A DNA stretch of 64,000 nucleotides. It comes from Candidatus Woesearchaeota archaeon (GTDB taxonomy: Archaea; Nanobdellota; Nanobdellia; Woesearchaeales; UBA10216). The notes under the pieces are model-generated. The model did no database searches, had not been told where the DNA came from, and worked only from the letters and a program-made list of their open reading frames with translations. The stretch is taken from contig JACPMZ010000003.1 of assembly GCA_016185705.1 (NCBI GenBank), positions 1 through 64,000 on the forward strand, read 5' to 3'. Of this stretch, positions 19,486 to 28,219 are shown in pieces (the stretch's first letter is position 1; the number at the start of each line of letters is the position of its first letter). A program made the translations under genes and the position numbers.

Positions 19486-19618
19486 AGGCAAACTTTCCAG
19501 TTTCCTCCAATCCTGGCCTGTTCAAGCGCTTTATTTTCCACTACCTTAACCTTAAGGGGGAAAATAAAGCGCAGAAAGTTGAGAAGCCACTGGAGCTTCA
19601 CATAACCTGTTTTGGATG
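19486..19618. repeat. nested palindrome element G (homologous to F)
   Basis: TGTAAGGCAAACTTTCCAG...AGCGCTTTATTTTCC...GGAAAATAAAGCGC...CACATAACC. Confidence 0.7.
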
Positions 19619-19664
19619 CTACTCTGCAAGGTATTAAATAGTAACAGTACTTTCTGCTGTTAAA

Positions 19665-19805
19665 GTGGCAGATTACAATGTTGTGCTGTTCTGTAAAGGA
19701 TGCAAAAAGCGCTTAGTGGTGGCTTCCAAGGATAAAAGGAGACTGTTCTGCAACAGCTGCCAGAAGAAATCAGATGCGTACAGGAAAGAAATGGATAAGG
19801 AATAA
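19665..19805 (+). CDS. small zinc-ribbon protein (46 aa, GTG start)
   Basis: VADYNVVLFCKGCKKRLVVASKDKRRLFCNSCQKKSDAYRKEMDKE; two CxxC; TATA-like ATTAAATA about 30 nt upstream (leaderless). Confidence 0.55.
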   Translation: MADYNVVLFCKGCKKRLVVASKDKRRLFCNSCQKKSDAYRKEMDKE

Positions 19806-19894
19806 AGCGGCGGAAATTTTGGGTGAGAGTTTCTCATCGATCAAAATGCAGCGGCAGGCAAATTTTTTTGATAACTTTTGCAGTGAGCGGCCGC

Positions 19895-20239
19895 TCAGTA
19901 CAAAAAATCCAGCTCATCCGAGCGCACCGTAATTTCGGTTTTCACTTTTTCAGGTTTTTCTTCCGGCTTTTCCTGCGCCTTTTGCTGCGGGTTCATTTCC
20001 AAAACCTTCTTCAGGTTAATGTTGCCGCAGCGCAGGCAGTTTGCATAAGCGCCCCATTTTCCCTCCTTTATGTCAACATAGCTTCCGCAGGCGCATTTCA
20101 AGCCGGAAAGCTGCATTTTCCTGTGGGCGATGCATACAGGGATGCCCTGCGCGCTCTTTACCACGCCCTGCTTCCCGCAGAACGGGCAGGAGTCAACTCG
20201 CGACGCGCCGTAGCGCTTTCTTAAGTACATGGAATTCAC
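19895..20239 (-). CDS. zinc-ribbon hypothetical protein
   Basis: CPFCGKQG and CLRCGNIN motifs; overlaps htpX. Confidence 0.55.
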   Translation of the reverse strand: MNSMYLRKRYGASRVDSCPFCGKQGVVKSAQGIPVCIAHRKMQLSGLKCACGSYVDIKEGKWGAYANCLRCGNINLKKVLEMNPQQKAQEKPEEKPEKVKTEITVRSDELDFLY

Positions 20240-21132
20240 ATCTCTTCAAGCCTTCTGACGCGCTCCCCAATCGGCGGGTGGGTCATGAACAAGCCGTTTA
20301 AGAAGCCTTTCGACTTTCTAAACGGGGTTGAAATGAACAAATGAGCTGTTGCCTGATTCGCCTTGTCAACAAGCGGGTCAGGGTCATTCGCTATCTTTTT
20401 CAACGCTCCCGCAAGGCCAGCAGGGTAGCGCGTCAGAACAGCTCCGCCAGCGTCTGCCATAAACTCCCGCTTCCTGCTGACCGCAAGCTTAATCATCTCG
20501 CCAATTACAGGGGATAATATTGCCAGCAAAAGCCCTGCCAAAATGAGGATGATGGCAACCTGACTGCTGCTCTTCCTGCCTCTGTGCCCGCCCCACAAGA
20601 AGCTGCGCAAAAGAAACTGGCTCATCAGAGTGACAACGCCAACCAGAACAACAGTAAGCATCATGAAACGAATGTCAAGGTTCTTTATGTGCGACATCTC
20701 ATGGGCAATGACGCCCTCAAGCTCCTGCCGGTTCATCGCCTTAAGCAATCCGGAAGTGACAGTTACCGAAGCGTGCTTCGGATCGCGCCCTGTAGCGAAA
20801 GCATTAAGCGCAGAGTCGTCTATAACGTAAGCTTTAGGGGCTGGAATTCCTGCAGCTATTGACAGCCCCTCAATCGCATGATAAAGATGCGGCAGCTCCT
20901 TCTTTGTTACCGGCTTTGCGCCAGACATTCCGAGAATCATCGAATCGCCAGCCCCCAACATTATAAGCGAATAAACCACTGCAGCAATAAGCGCCAGAGC
21001 CACGCCGAAATACATGCTGCCGTAAAAAAGGCCAAACGCCGCTCCAAGAGCGCTGATTACAACAGCAAAGAGAAGTATAAGCAACCAGGACTTCAGCTTA
21101 TTCGCCCTAACCTCGTCAAAAGCTATTCGCAT
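20236..21132 (-). CDS. htpX: M48 family zinc metalloprotease HtpX
   Basis: GVIAHEMSHIKNLDIR; SRKREFMADAGGAVLTR; MTHPPIGERV. Confidence 0.93.
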   Translation of the reverse strand: MRIAFDEVRANKLKSWLLILLFAVVISALGAAFGLFYGSMYFGVALALIAAVVYSLIMLGAGDSMILGMSGAKPVTKKELPHLYHAIEGLSIAAGIPAPKAYVIDDSALNAFATGRDPKHASVTVTSGLLKAMNRQELEGVIAHEMSHIKNLDIRFMMLTVVLVGVVTLMSQFLLRSFLWGGHRGRKSSSQVAIILILAGLLLAILSPVIGEMIKLAVSRKREFMADAGGAVLTRYPAGLAGALKKIANDPDPLVDKANQATAHLFISTPFRKSKGFLNGLFMTHPPIGERVRRLEEM

Positions 21133-21144
21133 CAGCGCACCAAA

Positions 21145-21699
21145 TCAGAACTTAACCTTGACGTTCTTTCTCTCTTCTGCAGAAGCCTCAAACAAGCCTT
21201 CCTTTCCGAATTTAAGCTGCCTTGCAAAGATGCTGTTCGGGAATGTTTCTATCTTCGTATTGAACGCCATGACAATGTCGTTGTAATGCTGCCTTGCATA
21301 GGAAATCTTGTTTTCAGTGCCTGCAATCTCCTCCTGAAGCTGAATAAAGTTCTCATTCGCCCGCAAAGTCGGGTAGTTTTCGGATACTGCAAAAATTGAC
21401 TTAAGTGTTTCACTCATCATGTTAGAAGCCTTTGCTTTCCCTTCCATGGTCTTCGCTGACATGATTGAAGTGCGGGCCTTAGTCACGCTCTCCAGAAGAG
21501 TCTTCTCATGCTTCATGTAACCCTTCACAGACTCAACAAGGTTCGGAATGAGGTCATTGCGCCTCTTCAGCTGGACATCAATCTGCGCAAAGCTGTTTTT
21601 CACCTGATTGCGCAGCCTGATAAGACTGTTATAAAGAAAAATGACAAACAGCACAACGAAAACAACTACGCCGCCCGCAATAATAAACGCGCTTACCAT
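21145..21699 (-). CDS. lemA: LemA family protein
   Basis: YNSLIRLRNQVKNSFAQIDVQLKRRNDLIPNLVESVKGY...IFARQLKF. Confidence 0.95.
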   Translation of the reverse strand: MVSAFIIAGGVVVFVVLFVIFLYNSLIRLRNQVKNSFAQIDVQLKRRNDLIPNLVESVKGYMKHEKTLLESVTKARTSIMSAKTMEGKAKASNMMSETLKSIFAVSENYPTLRANENFIQLQEEIAGTENKISYARQHYNDIVMAFNTKIETFPNSIFARQLKFGKEGLFEASAEERKNVKVKF

Positions 21700-21866
21700 G
21701 CATTACCTTTTTTTGAGAAGCATAGTTCAATATATAAATGTTTTTTTTTCCAGCTGCCTGCACTCAAGCATATCTGCCTCAGCATATAAGTTTGCTGCTT
21801 AAATTGCGGTTTGCTATTTAGTAAATCCCGCTCTTTATTCATAAATTAATGAGATTTACTATTACA

Positions 21867-22460
21867 TCAAGCGCTCTCCCTGAACTTCCCTTCCATCATT
21901 ATTTCTTTAAGCGGACGCCTGCCGCCCGGCGATTCTGCCGGCTGAGCTTCAATATCCCTGCTGCCCCTTTTTCCAATTGCTATCATGGCTTCAACTTCAT
22001 AGCCGTCAGGTATCTCAAGCTGCTTCCTTGCCTTGCCATAGTCAAACCCTTCCATGCCATGCACCACCAAATCCCTGCTTACGGCTTCTATAGCGAGGTT
22101 TTCCCACGCTGCTCCGGAATCAAAACTATGTGTCTTTGACGGAGTTCCATTAACCTCAAATGTTTTTCTGGAAATTACAACAACCAGCACAGCAGCATTC
22201 CTGGCCCACTTCTTATTGCCCTCTACCAGCAGGTTAAGGAATGTATCCCAGTGCTCTGTGTTGCGCCTTGCATAAAGAAATCTCCACGGCTGGGCATTGT
22301 ATGAGGATGGCGCCCATTTTGCCGCTTCAAACAGCGGCATCAGCTCATTCTCAGCAATCTCCCCGCCACTCATCGCCCTTGGAGACCATCTGCCCAGTAT
22401 AACCGGATTAATTTTGTGCTCCGGCTTTCTCGCGCTTAAAGCCATTTCCTGCAGTTTCAT
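21867..22460 (-). CDS. nitroreductase family protein
   Basis: RWSPRAMSG...FEAAKWAPSSYNAQPWRFLYARR. Confidence 0.85.
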   Translation of the reverse strand: MKLQEMALSARKPEHKINPVILGRWSPRAMSGGEIAENELMPLFEAAKWAPSSYNAQPWRFLYARRNTEHWDTFLNLLVEGNKKWARNAAVLVVVISRKTFEVNGTPSKTHSFDSGAAWENLAIEAVSRDLVVHGMEGFDYGKARKQLEIPDGYEVEAMIAIGKRGSRDIEAQPAESPGGRRPLKEIMMEGKFRESA

Positions 22461-22540
22461 TTTTCACCTTTCCATTGTAGTTAAGGCTGCGCCACAGAGT
22501 TCTTTCGCAGAGTCCTGCGCTTCAGACGCTCAACCTCTGC

Positions 22541-22675
22541 TCAGCCCTTCTTTATTTTCTCTATCTGCTCAGACACGCCCTCTGATTCCCTGTCAAGAGA
22601 TTCCTTGTACTCTGCCAGTCTCTCTATCTTCTCCTCTTTCGTGAGGAAGCTTCTGCCCGGTTCGCATGCGCACAT
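22541..22675 (-). CDS. small conserved PadR-associated protein (44 aa)
   Basis: MCACEPGRSFLTKEEKIERLAEYKESLDRESEGVSEQIEKIKKG; divergent from padR. Confidence 0.6.
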   Translation of the reverse strand: MCACEPGRSFLTKEEKIERLAEYKESLDRESEGVSEQIEKIKKG

Positions 22676-22692
22676 CTTGGTACCTCCACCAA

Positions 22693-22749
22693 TATCGGTT
22701 ATCCGATAAGAAAACAGAGGTAATATTTATATTTATCGGTTATACGATA
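22693..22749. promoter_or_regulatory. two PadR-type operator palindromes
   Basis: TATCGG-TTAT-CCGATA (22693-22708) and TATCG-GTTATA-CGATA (22734-22749) flanking an AT-rich TATA region between divergent genes. Confidence 0.7.
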
Positions 22750-22772
22750 TCGCATATCCGAAAAAACTATAA

Positions 22773-23105
22773 ATGAGCTTACAGCATGGACGTGCTATGA
22801 GAAGATGCTGCGACATGAAAGGGTTCCTGAGCTTCCAGGTTTTGAGGCTTATAGGCAACAAGCCAATGTCTGGCGAGGAACTGCGATGCGAGCTGGAGAA
22901 AAGAAGGGGCAGCAAACCCAGCCCCGGCACCATCTATCCGGTGCTGAAATCATTAGCTGAGAATGGATGGATAAAAACCAGGGATTCCGGGAAGGAAAAG
23001 AAATATCAACTGACTTTAGCGGGCCGCAAGGAGCTGAATGACGCGACAGGAAGATTCATCTCCATATTCTGCGACATGGGGGAAGATTTTAAGAGGGCAA
23101 AATAA
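22773..23105 (+). CDS. PadR family transcriptional regulator
   Basis: GEELRCELEKRRGSKPSPGTIYPVLKSLAENGWIKTRDSGKEKKYQLT. Confidence 0.88.
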   Translation: MSLQHGRAMRRCCDMKGFLSFQVLRLIGNKPMSGEELRCELEKRRGSKPSPGTIYPVLKSLAENGWIKTRDSGKEKKYQLTLAGRKELNDATGRFISIFCDMGEDFKRAK

Positions 23106-23266
23106 ACATGCGCAACGGATTTTCTTAAAAACAGGTATTGCAACTGAACCCATAATGGCGACAATGACGCTATTTGCCCTATTGTTCATATGATTTACTT
23201 CAAATTTTTTTGTCCTGGTCGTAAGCTCTGCTGATAATGCGGCATTTCGCTTTCATGCTTCACCCA

Positions 23267-23314
23267 CTGCCTTTTCATCTCCCCCCGAATTTTAAGGGGA
23301 GATGAAAAGGCAGC
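23267..23314. repeat. palindrome element H
   Basis: 18-bp perfect stem CTGCCTTTTCATCTCCCC / GGGGAGATGAAAAGGCAG. Confidence 0.75.
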
Positions 23315-23413
23315 GGATTTGTGGTTGGAGATGAGATTTTCAACATAGTTTCCTGGTTGTCAAAAAGTTTAAAAACAGCAGTCAATAAAACCATCTAAAA
23401 AAGAGGTGTTTTT

Positions 23414-23572
23414 ATGGGTTGCAAGAAGTGTGGCGGCAAGACAGGGGGCTACAAGTGCGACATATGCGGTGCACTTGCTTCGCATCATATCGAAGACCAT
23501 TCCTGCGGAGGTTCCCACTGCATGCCTATGTGCTCTGCCTGCAATCAAGCGGAAGTAAAGTGCAAATGCTGA
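23414..23572 (+). CDS. small Cys-rich putative metal-binding protein (52 aa, 10 Cys)
   Basis: MGCKKCGGKTGGYKCDICGALASHHIEDHSCGGSHCMPMCSACNQAEVKCKC; GAGGTG upstream. Confidence 0.65.
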   Translation: MGCKKCGGKTGGYKCDICGALASHHIEDHSCGGSHCMPMCSACNQAEVKCKC

Positions 23573-23679
23573 AAAATTTGCTGAAAATTTTGTAAATTTC
23601 TTTAAAATGGTGGATGCGCTGCTGGTTTATGCACAGCGGCTGGAAAGCATCTGCCTTTTTAGGCTCTTCTGATCTCCTC

Positions 23680-23934
23680 CTATAATTTTTTGTAAATTCT
23701 TTTCCTGTGATCAATTTCAAAGACAAGAATGTGCAGCTGCTTATGAACAATTTCTGCTATAACCCTGTAGTCACCTACTCTTAGCTTATGAAGGTCTTCT
23801 CCCACTAATCGCTCAAAATGCTGTTCCGGGCGTATTCTTGCACGTTCCAAAGCAAAAACTATTCTTCCTGCGACTGCCTGAGGCAATTTCCTAAGCTGTT
23901 TTCGTGCCTTTGTTGACAGTATTACTTCATACAT
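23680..23934 (-). CDS. RelE/ParE family toxin
   Basis: YEVILSTKARKQLRKLP...HKLRVGDYRVIAEIVHKQLHILVFEIDHRKRIYK. Confidence 0.85.
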   Translation of the reverse strand: MYEVILSTKARKQLRKLPQAVAGRIVFALERARIRPEQHFERLVGEDLHKLRVGDYRVIAEIVHKQLHILVFEIDHRKRIYKKL

Positions 23935-24153
23935 TTACAATCCCAGCTCCTTCTTGACTACCGAGAGCGGGATGCCTTTACCTTCAGCTATTTCCTTGCG
24001 AGCAATTGCTATATCTCTTTTAGTCTGCTCAGAAAGCTCCATAGTGTCTTCCAACAAGTCCCAGAGTATTTCTTCATAAGTATCTTTATCAGAGAAGCGC
24101 CTTTTTGCCAAAGCATCTTTCAAATCTTCACTGACCTGAATTGTGGTTACCAT
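23935..24153 (-). CDS. cognate antitoxin (RHH-like)
   Basis: TTIQVSEDLKDALAKRRFSDKDTYEEILWDLLED; immediately upstream of the toxin. Confidence 0.75.
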   Translation of the reverse strand: MVTTIQVSEDLKDALAKRRFSDKDTYEEILWDLLEDTMELSEQTKRDIAIARKEIAEGKGIPLSVVKKELGL

Positions 24154-24224
24154 AGCGAATCTATTGTATTACTATAGTTTATAAGCTTTTCGTCCGGGAA
24201 AGAGGCGTCTATCATGAAAGAAAG

Positions 24225-24236
24225 CGCCGCGGGGGA
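24225..24236 (-). pseudogene. tRNA-Ser 3'-end remnant (acceptor segment, 12 nt plus shared flank)
   Basis: GAAAGAAAGCGCCGCGGGGGA vs GAAAGAATACGCCGCGGGGGA at the intact tRNA 3' end. Confidence 0.5.
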
Positions 24237-24246
24237 AACTAGGTGA

Positions 24247-25206
24247 CTACATTTTCTTCTTTTTGTAGCCACCCAGTTCCTTTTTCAGGCTTTTGCATTC
24301 CTTGAGAACTAAGTCAAGCGTTGGTCGTATACTCCTCCTTTTTTGGTATTCCTGCAATGCATTATAGTATTCCCTCCTGTTTTTTAGGCTTATATTAATC
24401 GGAGGCAGTTTGTGTTTAAGCAGTATGTTGTTGAGTAGCAATCTTCCAACCCTTCCGTTACCGTCCTGAAATGGGTGTATGGTTTCAAATTGGTTGTGCA
24501 CAACTGCAGCCAACAGCAGCGGAGAATATTTTTTCCTGTGTTTTTCATACCACGCTTCAAGCTCTTCAAGCAAGCCGCGTATTCTGTTGGCCGGAGCACC
24601 AGCATGAACAATATCACCTAACGCATTTCTAATTACGACTTCTATACCTCTCGGTCTAAGCTTGCCTGCAAATGATTTTGAGTTCTTAAAGACTATCTTA
24701 TGCAATTTTTTGATTAACTGGACAGAAATATGCTCTTTTGATTTCCTAATGCAAGCAATCGCCTCTGCAACCCCATAAGTTTCCGAAATGTCTCTTTTAT
24801 TCGCATCGTGAGGCCATTTATCCTCTTCCAGTATTTCTTTAACTTCTCTCTGTGCAAGCTCTGAGCCTTCAATGGCATTGGTATTATAAGTAAACAATTC
24901 AGTAAATGTTCGCCAATCAGCATCTGAAAGATGGATTACGCTAAGGTTTGCCCTGTCCTCCATGTCTTTCAGAAGTTCAATCTCGTTACTGCTTAATTCA
25001 TGGCTCAGCGGATCTTTAATAATCCTGTAGCTCTCAATTTGCTGCCGTATAATCACCCCAGCCCTACCTTTAAGCCTTTCCAACTCTTTTTCAGAAAGAT
25101 TGACCCCCAAGTAGCGCCTTATCTTCCTGACTTTCTTACCTTCCCTGAAAGAATGGGCCAAATAGTACTTCTGCTTCTTCCCCATCCTTCGGATTTCCAC
25201 GTTCAT
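24247..25206 (-). CDS. Fic family protein
   Basis: HPFQDGNGRVGRLLLNNIL Fic motif; N-terminal TNAIEGSELAQREV. Confidence 0.9.
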   Translation of the reverse strand: MNVEIRRMGKKQKYYLAHSFREGKKVRKIRRYLGVNLSEKELERLKGRAGVIIRQQIESYRIIKDPLSHELSSNEIELLKDMEDRANLSVIHLSDADWRTFTELFTYNTNAIEGSELAQREVKEILEEDKWPHDANKRDISETYGVAEAIACIRKSKEHISVQLIKKLHKIVFKNSKSFAGKLRPRGIEVVIRNALGDIVHAGAPANRIRGLLEELEAWYEKHRKKYSPLLLAAVVHNQFETIHPFQDGNGRVGRLLLNNILLKHKLPPINISLKNRREYYNALQEYQKRRSIRPTLDLVLKECKSLKKELGGYKKKKM

Positions 25207-25310
25207 ATAATCATAATAGGGTGACTACATATTTAAACTTTTCTATAAATAGGTGGGTACAACTGCAGGAAGTTCCAGAAGGCTTTACCATTACATTTGG
25301 AAGAATAAAA

Positions 25311-25343
25311 CGCTGCGGGGAGATTTGAACTCCCGTGCCCTTT
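25311..25343 (-). pseudogene. tRNA-Ser 3'-end remnant (T-arm plus acceptor), att-like
   Basis: CGCTGCGGGGAGATTTGAACTCCCGTGCCCTTT vs intact tRNA CGCCGCGGGGGAGATTTGAACTCCCGTGCCCTTT. Confidence 0.8.
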
Positions 25344-25407
25344 TAGCTATTTTTGGCAAACTTCAGCTTTTGCGTTCCCATATAGGAACTGCCGGTTCCC
25401 AATAAGG

Positions 25408-25962
25408 TTACTTTATCAGCGCCCTCATCGCCTCAACAAATTCTTTCGCATCTTTTAGTGAGTCTTTAGCTGCAGTCTCTTTCACAGCCTGAGCTACTTC
25501 GTAGTTCACGTTTCCTCTGCGGGTCCTGGCTGTTTCAAGCTTTTCTATCATCCGAATGGCCTCGTCTTTCGCTTCTTTTGCATCTTCAAGCATGAAAAAA
25601 AGCTTTCTTGCCATCAGTCCCTGGTATGCATAGTAATGGTACATGCCATTCAGAACCGCTTCATGCACGTTGTCTTCAGATGCATACACCGAGATTTTTG
25701 CCAGAACTCCCCGTGCAGAATGGAACATGGAATAGTAAGCAATCACAACAACCCAGTTGAAGAATGCAGACTGCAATAGTTTGTCCTTTTCCTTTGAGCC
25801 TGCGTCAAAGTTTGTATTTGCAACTTGAAGGTCCCGCTCGCCTTTCTGCAAGAACAGGGTGCTGAGCGAAGAGACTGTAGGGTGCTTCTCAACAATCTCC
25901 TTGATCCTCTTATGCTGCTCAATCAGCTCCCTTATTCTGTATTCATCTCTTACCATAAGCAT
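25408..25962 (-). CDS. HEPN domain protein (HEPN/MNT module)
   Basis: helical ORF with ...FNWVVVIAYYSMFHSARGVLAK; overlaps the MNT gene. Confidence 0.75.
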   Translation of the reverse strand: MLMVRDEYRIRELIEQHKRIKEIVEKHPTVSSLSTLFLQKGERDLQVANTNFDAGSKEKDKLLQSAFFNWVVVIAYYSMFHSARGVLAKISVYASEDNVHEAVLNGMYHYYAYQGLMARKLFFMLEDAKEAKDEAIRMIEKLETARTRRGNVNYEVAQAVKETAAKDSLKDAKEFVEAMRALIK

Positions 25963-26596
25963 CCTTTACCATTTGATAATACAATTCAGCTCCATAAAGC
26001 AAAACATGAGCTTTTAAAGATTCTTTCCCAACATTTACTTCCTCCTTACTGAGCAGCATGTTTTCGTAATCTTTTTGCACAGTTACGAAAGCATTTATTT
26101 TTTTGGTATACACTGCTTGCAGATGCCTTATTTCCTTGCTTATATTGGCATGGTGCCTTGACTCTGCAATTATAAGTGCATCAATGTCTGATTTTTCGTG
26201 AAAAGTTCCTTTAGCATAACTGCCAAATATGAGAAGGGTAAAGAATGGTGTGTGAAGCTTTACCTGCCCTATCAACCTCTGGCTAATTTCATTAACAACT
26301 GGCGCTTTTTTGAATAGTTCATACTTTTTAACATTCTCTATGAAGGAAATGCAGTCAATAGTTCTGGATTCGTTTAAATTCAGGGAGCACAGCTTTGAAG
26401 CCCCAACTTCTTCTGTTGCGATAATGCTCTGCTCTGCAAGCTCTTTAATGCTCTCCCGTATGTTCTTATAGCTCTTACCCTTGCCAATTCTATTGGCCAG
26501 TTCCAGCTGCGTGAATTTCTTGTTGAGGTTGGCTATGAGAAAACCAAGTATTTCGATGTGGCTTCTCTTTTGGACCAGTGTTTCCTTTCGCTTCAT
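25943..26596 (-). CDS. HTH-nucleotidyltransferase (MNT) antitoxin-like
   Basis: LLIFGSYAKGTFHEKSDIDALII with N-terminal HTH. Confidence 0.85.
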   Translation of the reverse strand: MKRKETLVQKRSHIEILGFLIANLNKKFTQLELANRIGKGKSYKNIRESIKELAEQSIIATEEVGASKLCSLNLNESRTIDCISFIENVKKYELFKKAPVVNEISQRLIGQVKLHTPFFTLLIFGSYAKGTFHEKSDIDALIIAESRHHANISKEIRHLQAVYTKKINAFVTVQKDYENMLLSKEEVNVGKESLKAHVLLYGAELYYQMVKDAYGKR

Positions 26597-26684
26597 TTTC
26601 CATTAGGTCATTAATTACCTGATATTAGGGTATTATTAACCCATATATAAATTTTTTGGAAAAGATATGAGCATAGAAAGAATA

Positions 26685-26810
26685 CGCCGCGGGGGAGATT
26701 TGAACTCCCGTGCCCTTTCGGGCAGTGAATCATTGCATGCCATTGTAGGTTTCTTAAAAGCGCATGGCTTTTAGCAATCCACCGCAATGGCCAGGCTATG
26801 CGACCGCGGC
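26685..26810 (-). tRNA. tRNA-Ser(GCU) with ~41-nt intron (26731-26771) at 37/38
   Basis: acceptor GCCGCGG/CCGCGGC; T-arm GGGAG-TTCAAAT-CTCCC; variable arm TGCCC-GAAA-GGGCA; spliced anticodon arm GTGGA-TTGCTAA-TTCAC; BHB with central TTGC/GCAA and bulges TA^A and TG^A. Confidence 0.9.
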
Positions 26811-26888
26811 ATAAGGAATGAGTGGGTGCAGTGGTTTTAAATGCTTTTCTAAAGTGCCATGCAGCAGCAACGGAGAAAAAGGACTCTG

Positions 26889-27743
26889 CTACACAACCGA
26901 CAGCACCGCAATCCCAGCCACAACCATGACAGCGCCTATGACCACGTTTTTTGTTATTGTTTCGTGCTTCCTGAGGAAAATGTAGGACAGAAGTATTGTA
27001 AACAGCGCCTGCGAGCTTATGATGGGGAAAATGACTGAGACAAGCCCCTGCTCGGTTGCGAGATACCAGCCTGAGAAGCCGGTAACGATGAATATGCCTG
27101 CCGCAGCAAACAGCTTAACGTCATTGATTCTGAAAGCAAGCGCATTCCACTTCCTGAAAGAGGTTATGATGGCAGACTGCAGCAGAATGCCTGCTGTAAG
27201 CGAAATTGCCAGGCCGCTGAAGGGAGCGCTGTCTGCCTGCAGGGCAAGCTTTGTAAGAATGGCGGCTGCGCCAACAAGCACTGAAGCAAGGCATGCAACA
27301 AGCACGTACTTAAGCCGGAACAGCTTATTGCCCTGCCTAAATGCCAAAACTGCAACGCCTGCAACCACAAGAAGCGTGCCTACTGCCACGAGATAAGTGT
27401 ATGGTTCGCTGAGGAACAAAACAGCTATTGCCGTTGAAACAAGCGAAGACGCAGCCAGTATAGGCGCAGTAATGGAAACCCCAATCCTGCTGAAAGCAAA
27501 AAAAATCAGCAGGGGCGCAATGCCCGGGTCTAACAAGCCGCGGAGGGCAAAATAAACGAATCCTTCAGCGTTCGGCATCTCAAACCTGCCGAGAAGAACT
27601 ATAAGCCAAAGAATTGCTGTTGCAGCAGCAAACGCAACAAAAGCATTGAACGCAGAGCTTTTGCGGAGAAGCGCCTTCCTCAGCACAACGTTGCTGATCG
27701 CAAACGAAACGGCTGAGGCGAGGGCAAAGATTCCGGCTGGCAT
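26889..27743 (-). CDS. EamA/DMT family transporter
   Basis: 10-TM-like ORF; SPIISSQALFTILLSYIFLRKHETITKNVVIGAVMVVAGIAVL. Confidence 0.8.
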   Translation of the reverse strand: MPAGIFALASAVSFAISNVVLRKALLRKSSAFNAFVAFAAATAILWLIVLLGRFEMPNAEGFVYFALRGLLDPGIAPLLIFFAFSRIGVSITAPILAASSLVSTAIAVLFLSEPYTYLVAVGTLLVVAGVAVLAFRQGNKLFRLKYVLVACLASVLVGAAAILTKLALQADSAPFSGLAISLTAGILLQSAIITSFRKWNALAFRINDVKLFAAAGIFIVTGFSGWYLATEQGLVSVIFPIISSQALFTILLSYIFLRKHETITKNVVIGAVMVVAGIAVLSVV

Positions 27744-27793
27744 GGCAATGGCAAAAAGCGTCCGTATTATAATGTTTGCATTCCTTGATTCGC

Positions 27794-28219
27794 CTATTCA
27801 GCTTCCGTAAGAGCGCCTTTTACAGAAACCCTTCGCATACCGGCCGCTTTTGAAAATTCCTTATCGTCTGAGACAAGGCAATCAGCTTTGCGGAGCACTG
27901 CAGTTGCAACATGTATGGCATCGCGCGGAGCGAGCTTATACTGCTTTACCACATCAAACGCTTCCGCCACTACCTGACTGTCAACTTCACAAAGAGTGAG
28001 ATTTGGCATCGCCAGAAAGTTCTCCGTGAATAGCACAGCAGCGTCAAAACCCTTAAGCCTGTCCAATTTGTAAAAAATTTCGTCAAAAGCAAGCAAGGTG
28101 GTAACTGCGTCAATTTTGCCTTTTACAACCATGTCAAGAAAAGTCCTGCAATCCTTCCCAATTGCCTCTGTAGAAACGCAGGCAAAAACGAATACATTAC
28201 TGTCGAGATAGGCGCGCAT
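27794..28219 (-). CDS. PIN domain (VapC-like) toxin
   Basis: MRAYLDSNVFVFA...LAPRDAIHVATAVLRKADCLVSDDKEF. Confidence 0.85.
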   Translation of the reverse strand: MRAYLDSNVFVFACVSTEAIGKDCRTFLDMVVKGKIDAVTTLLAFDEIFYKLDRLKGFDAAVLFTENFLAMPNLTLCEVDSQVVAEAFDVVKQYKLAPRDAIHVATAVLRKADCLVSDDKEFSKAAGMRRVSVKGALTEAE

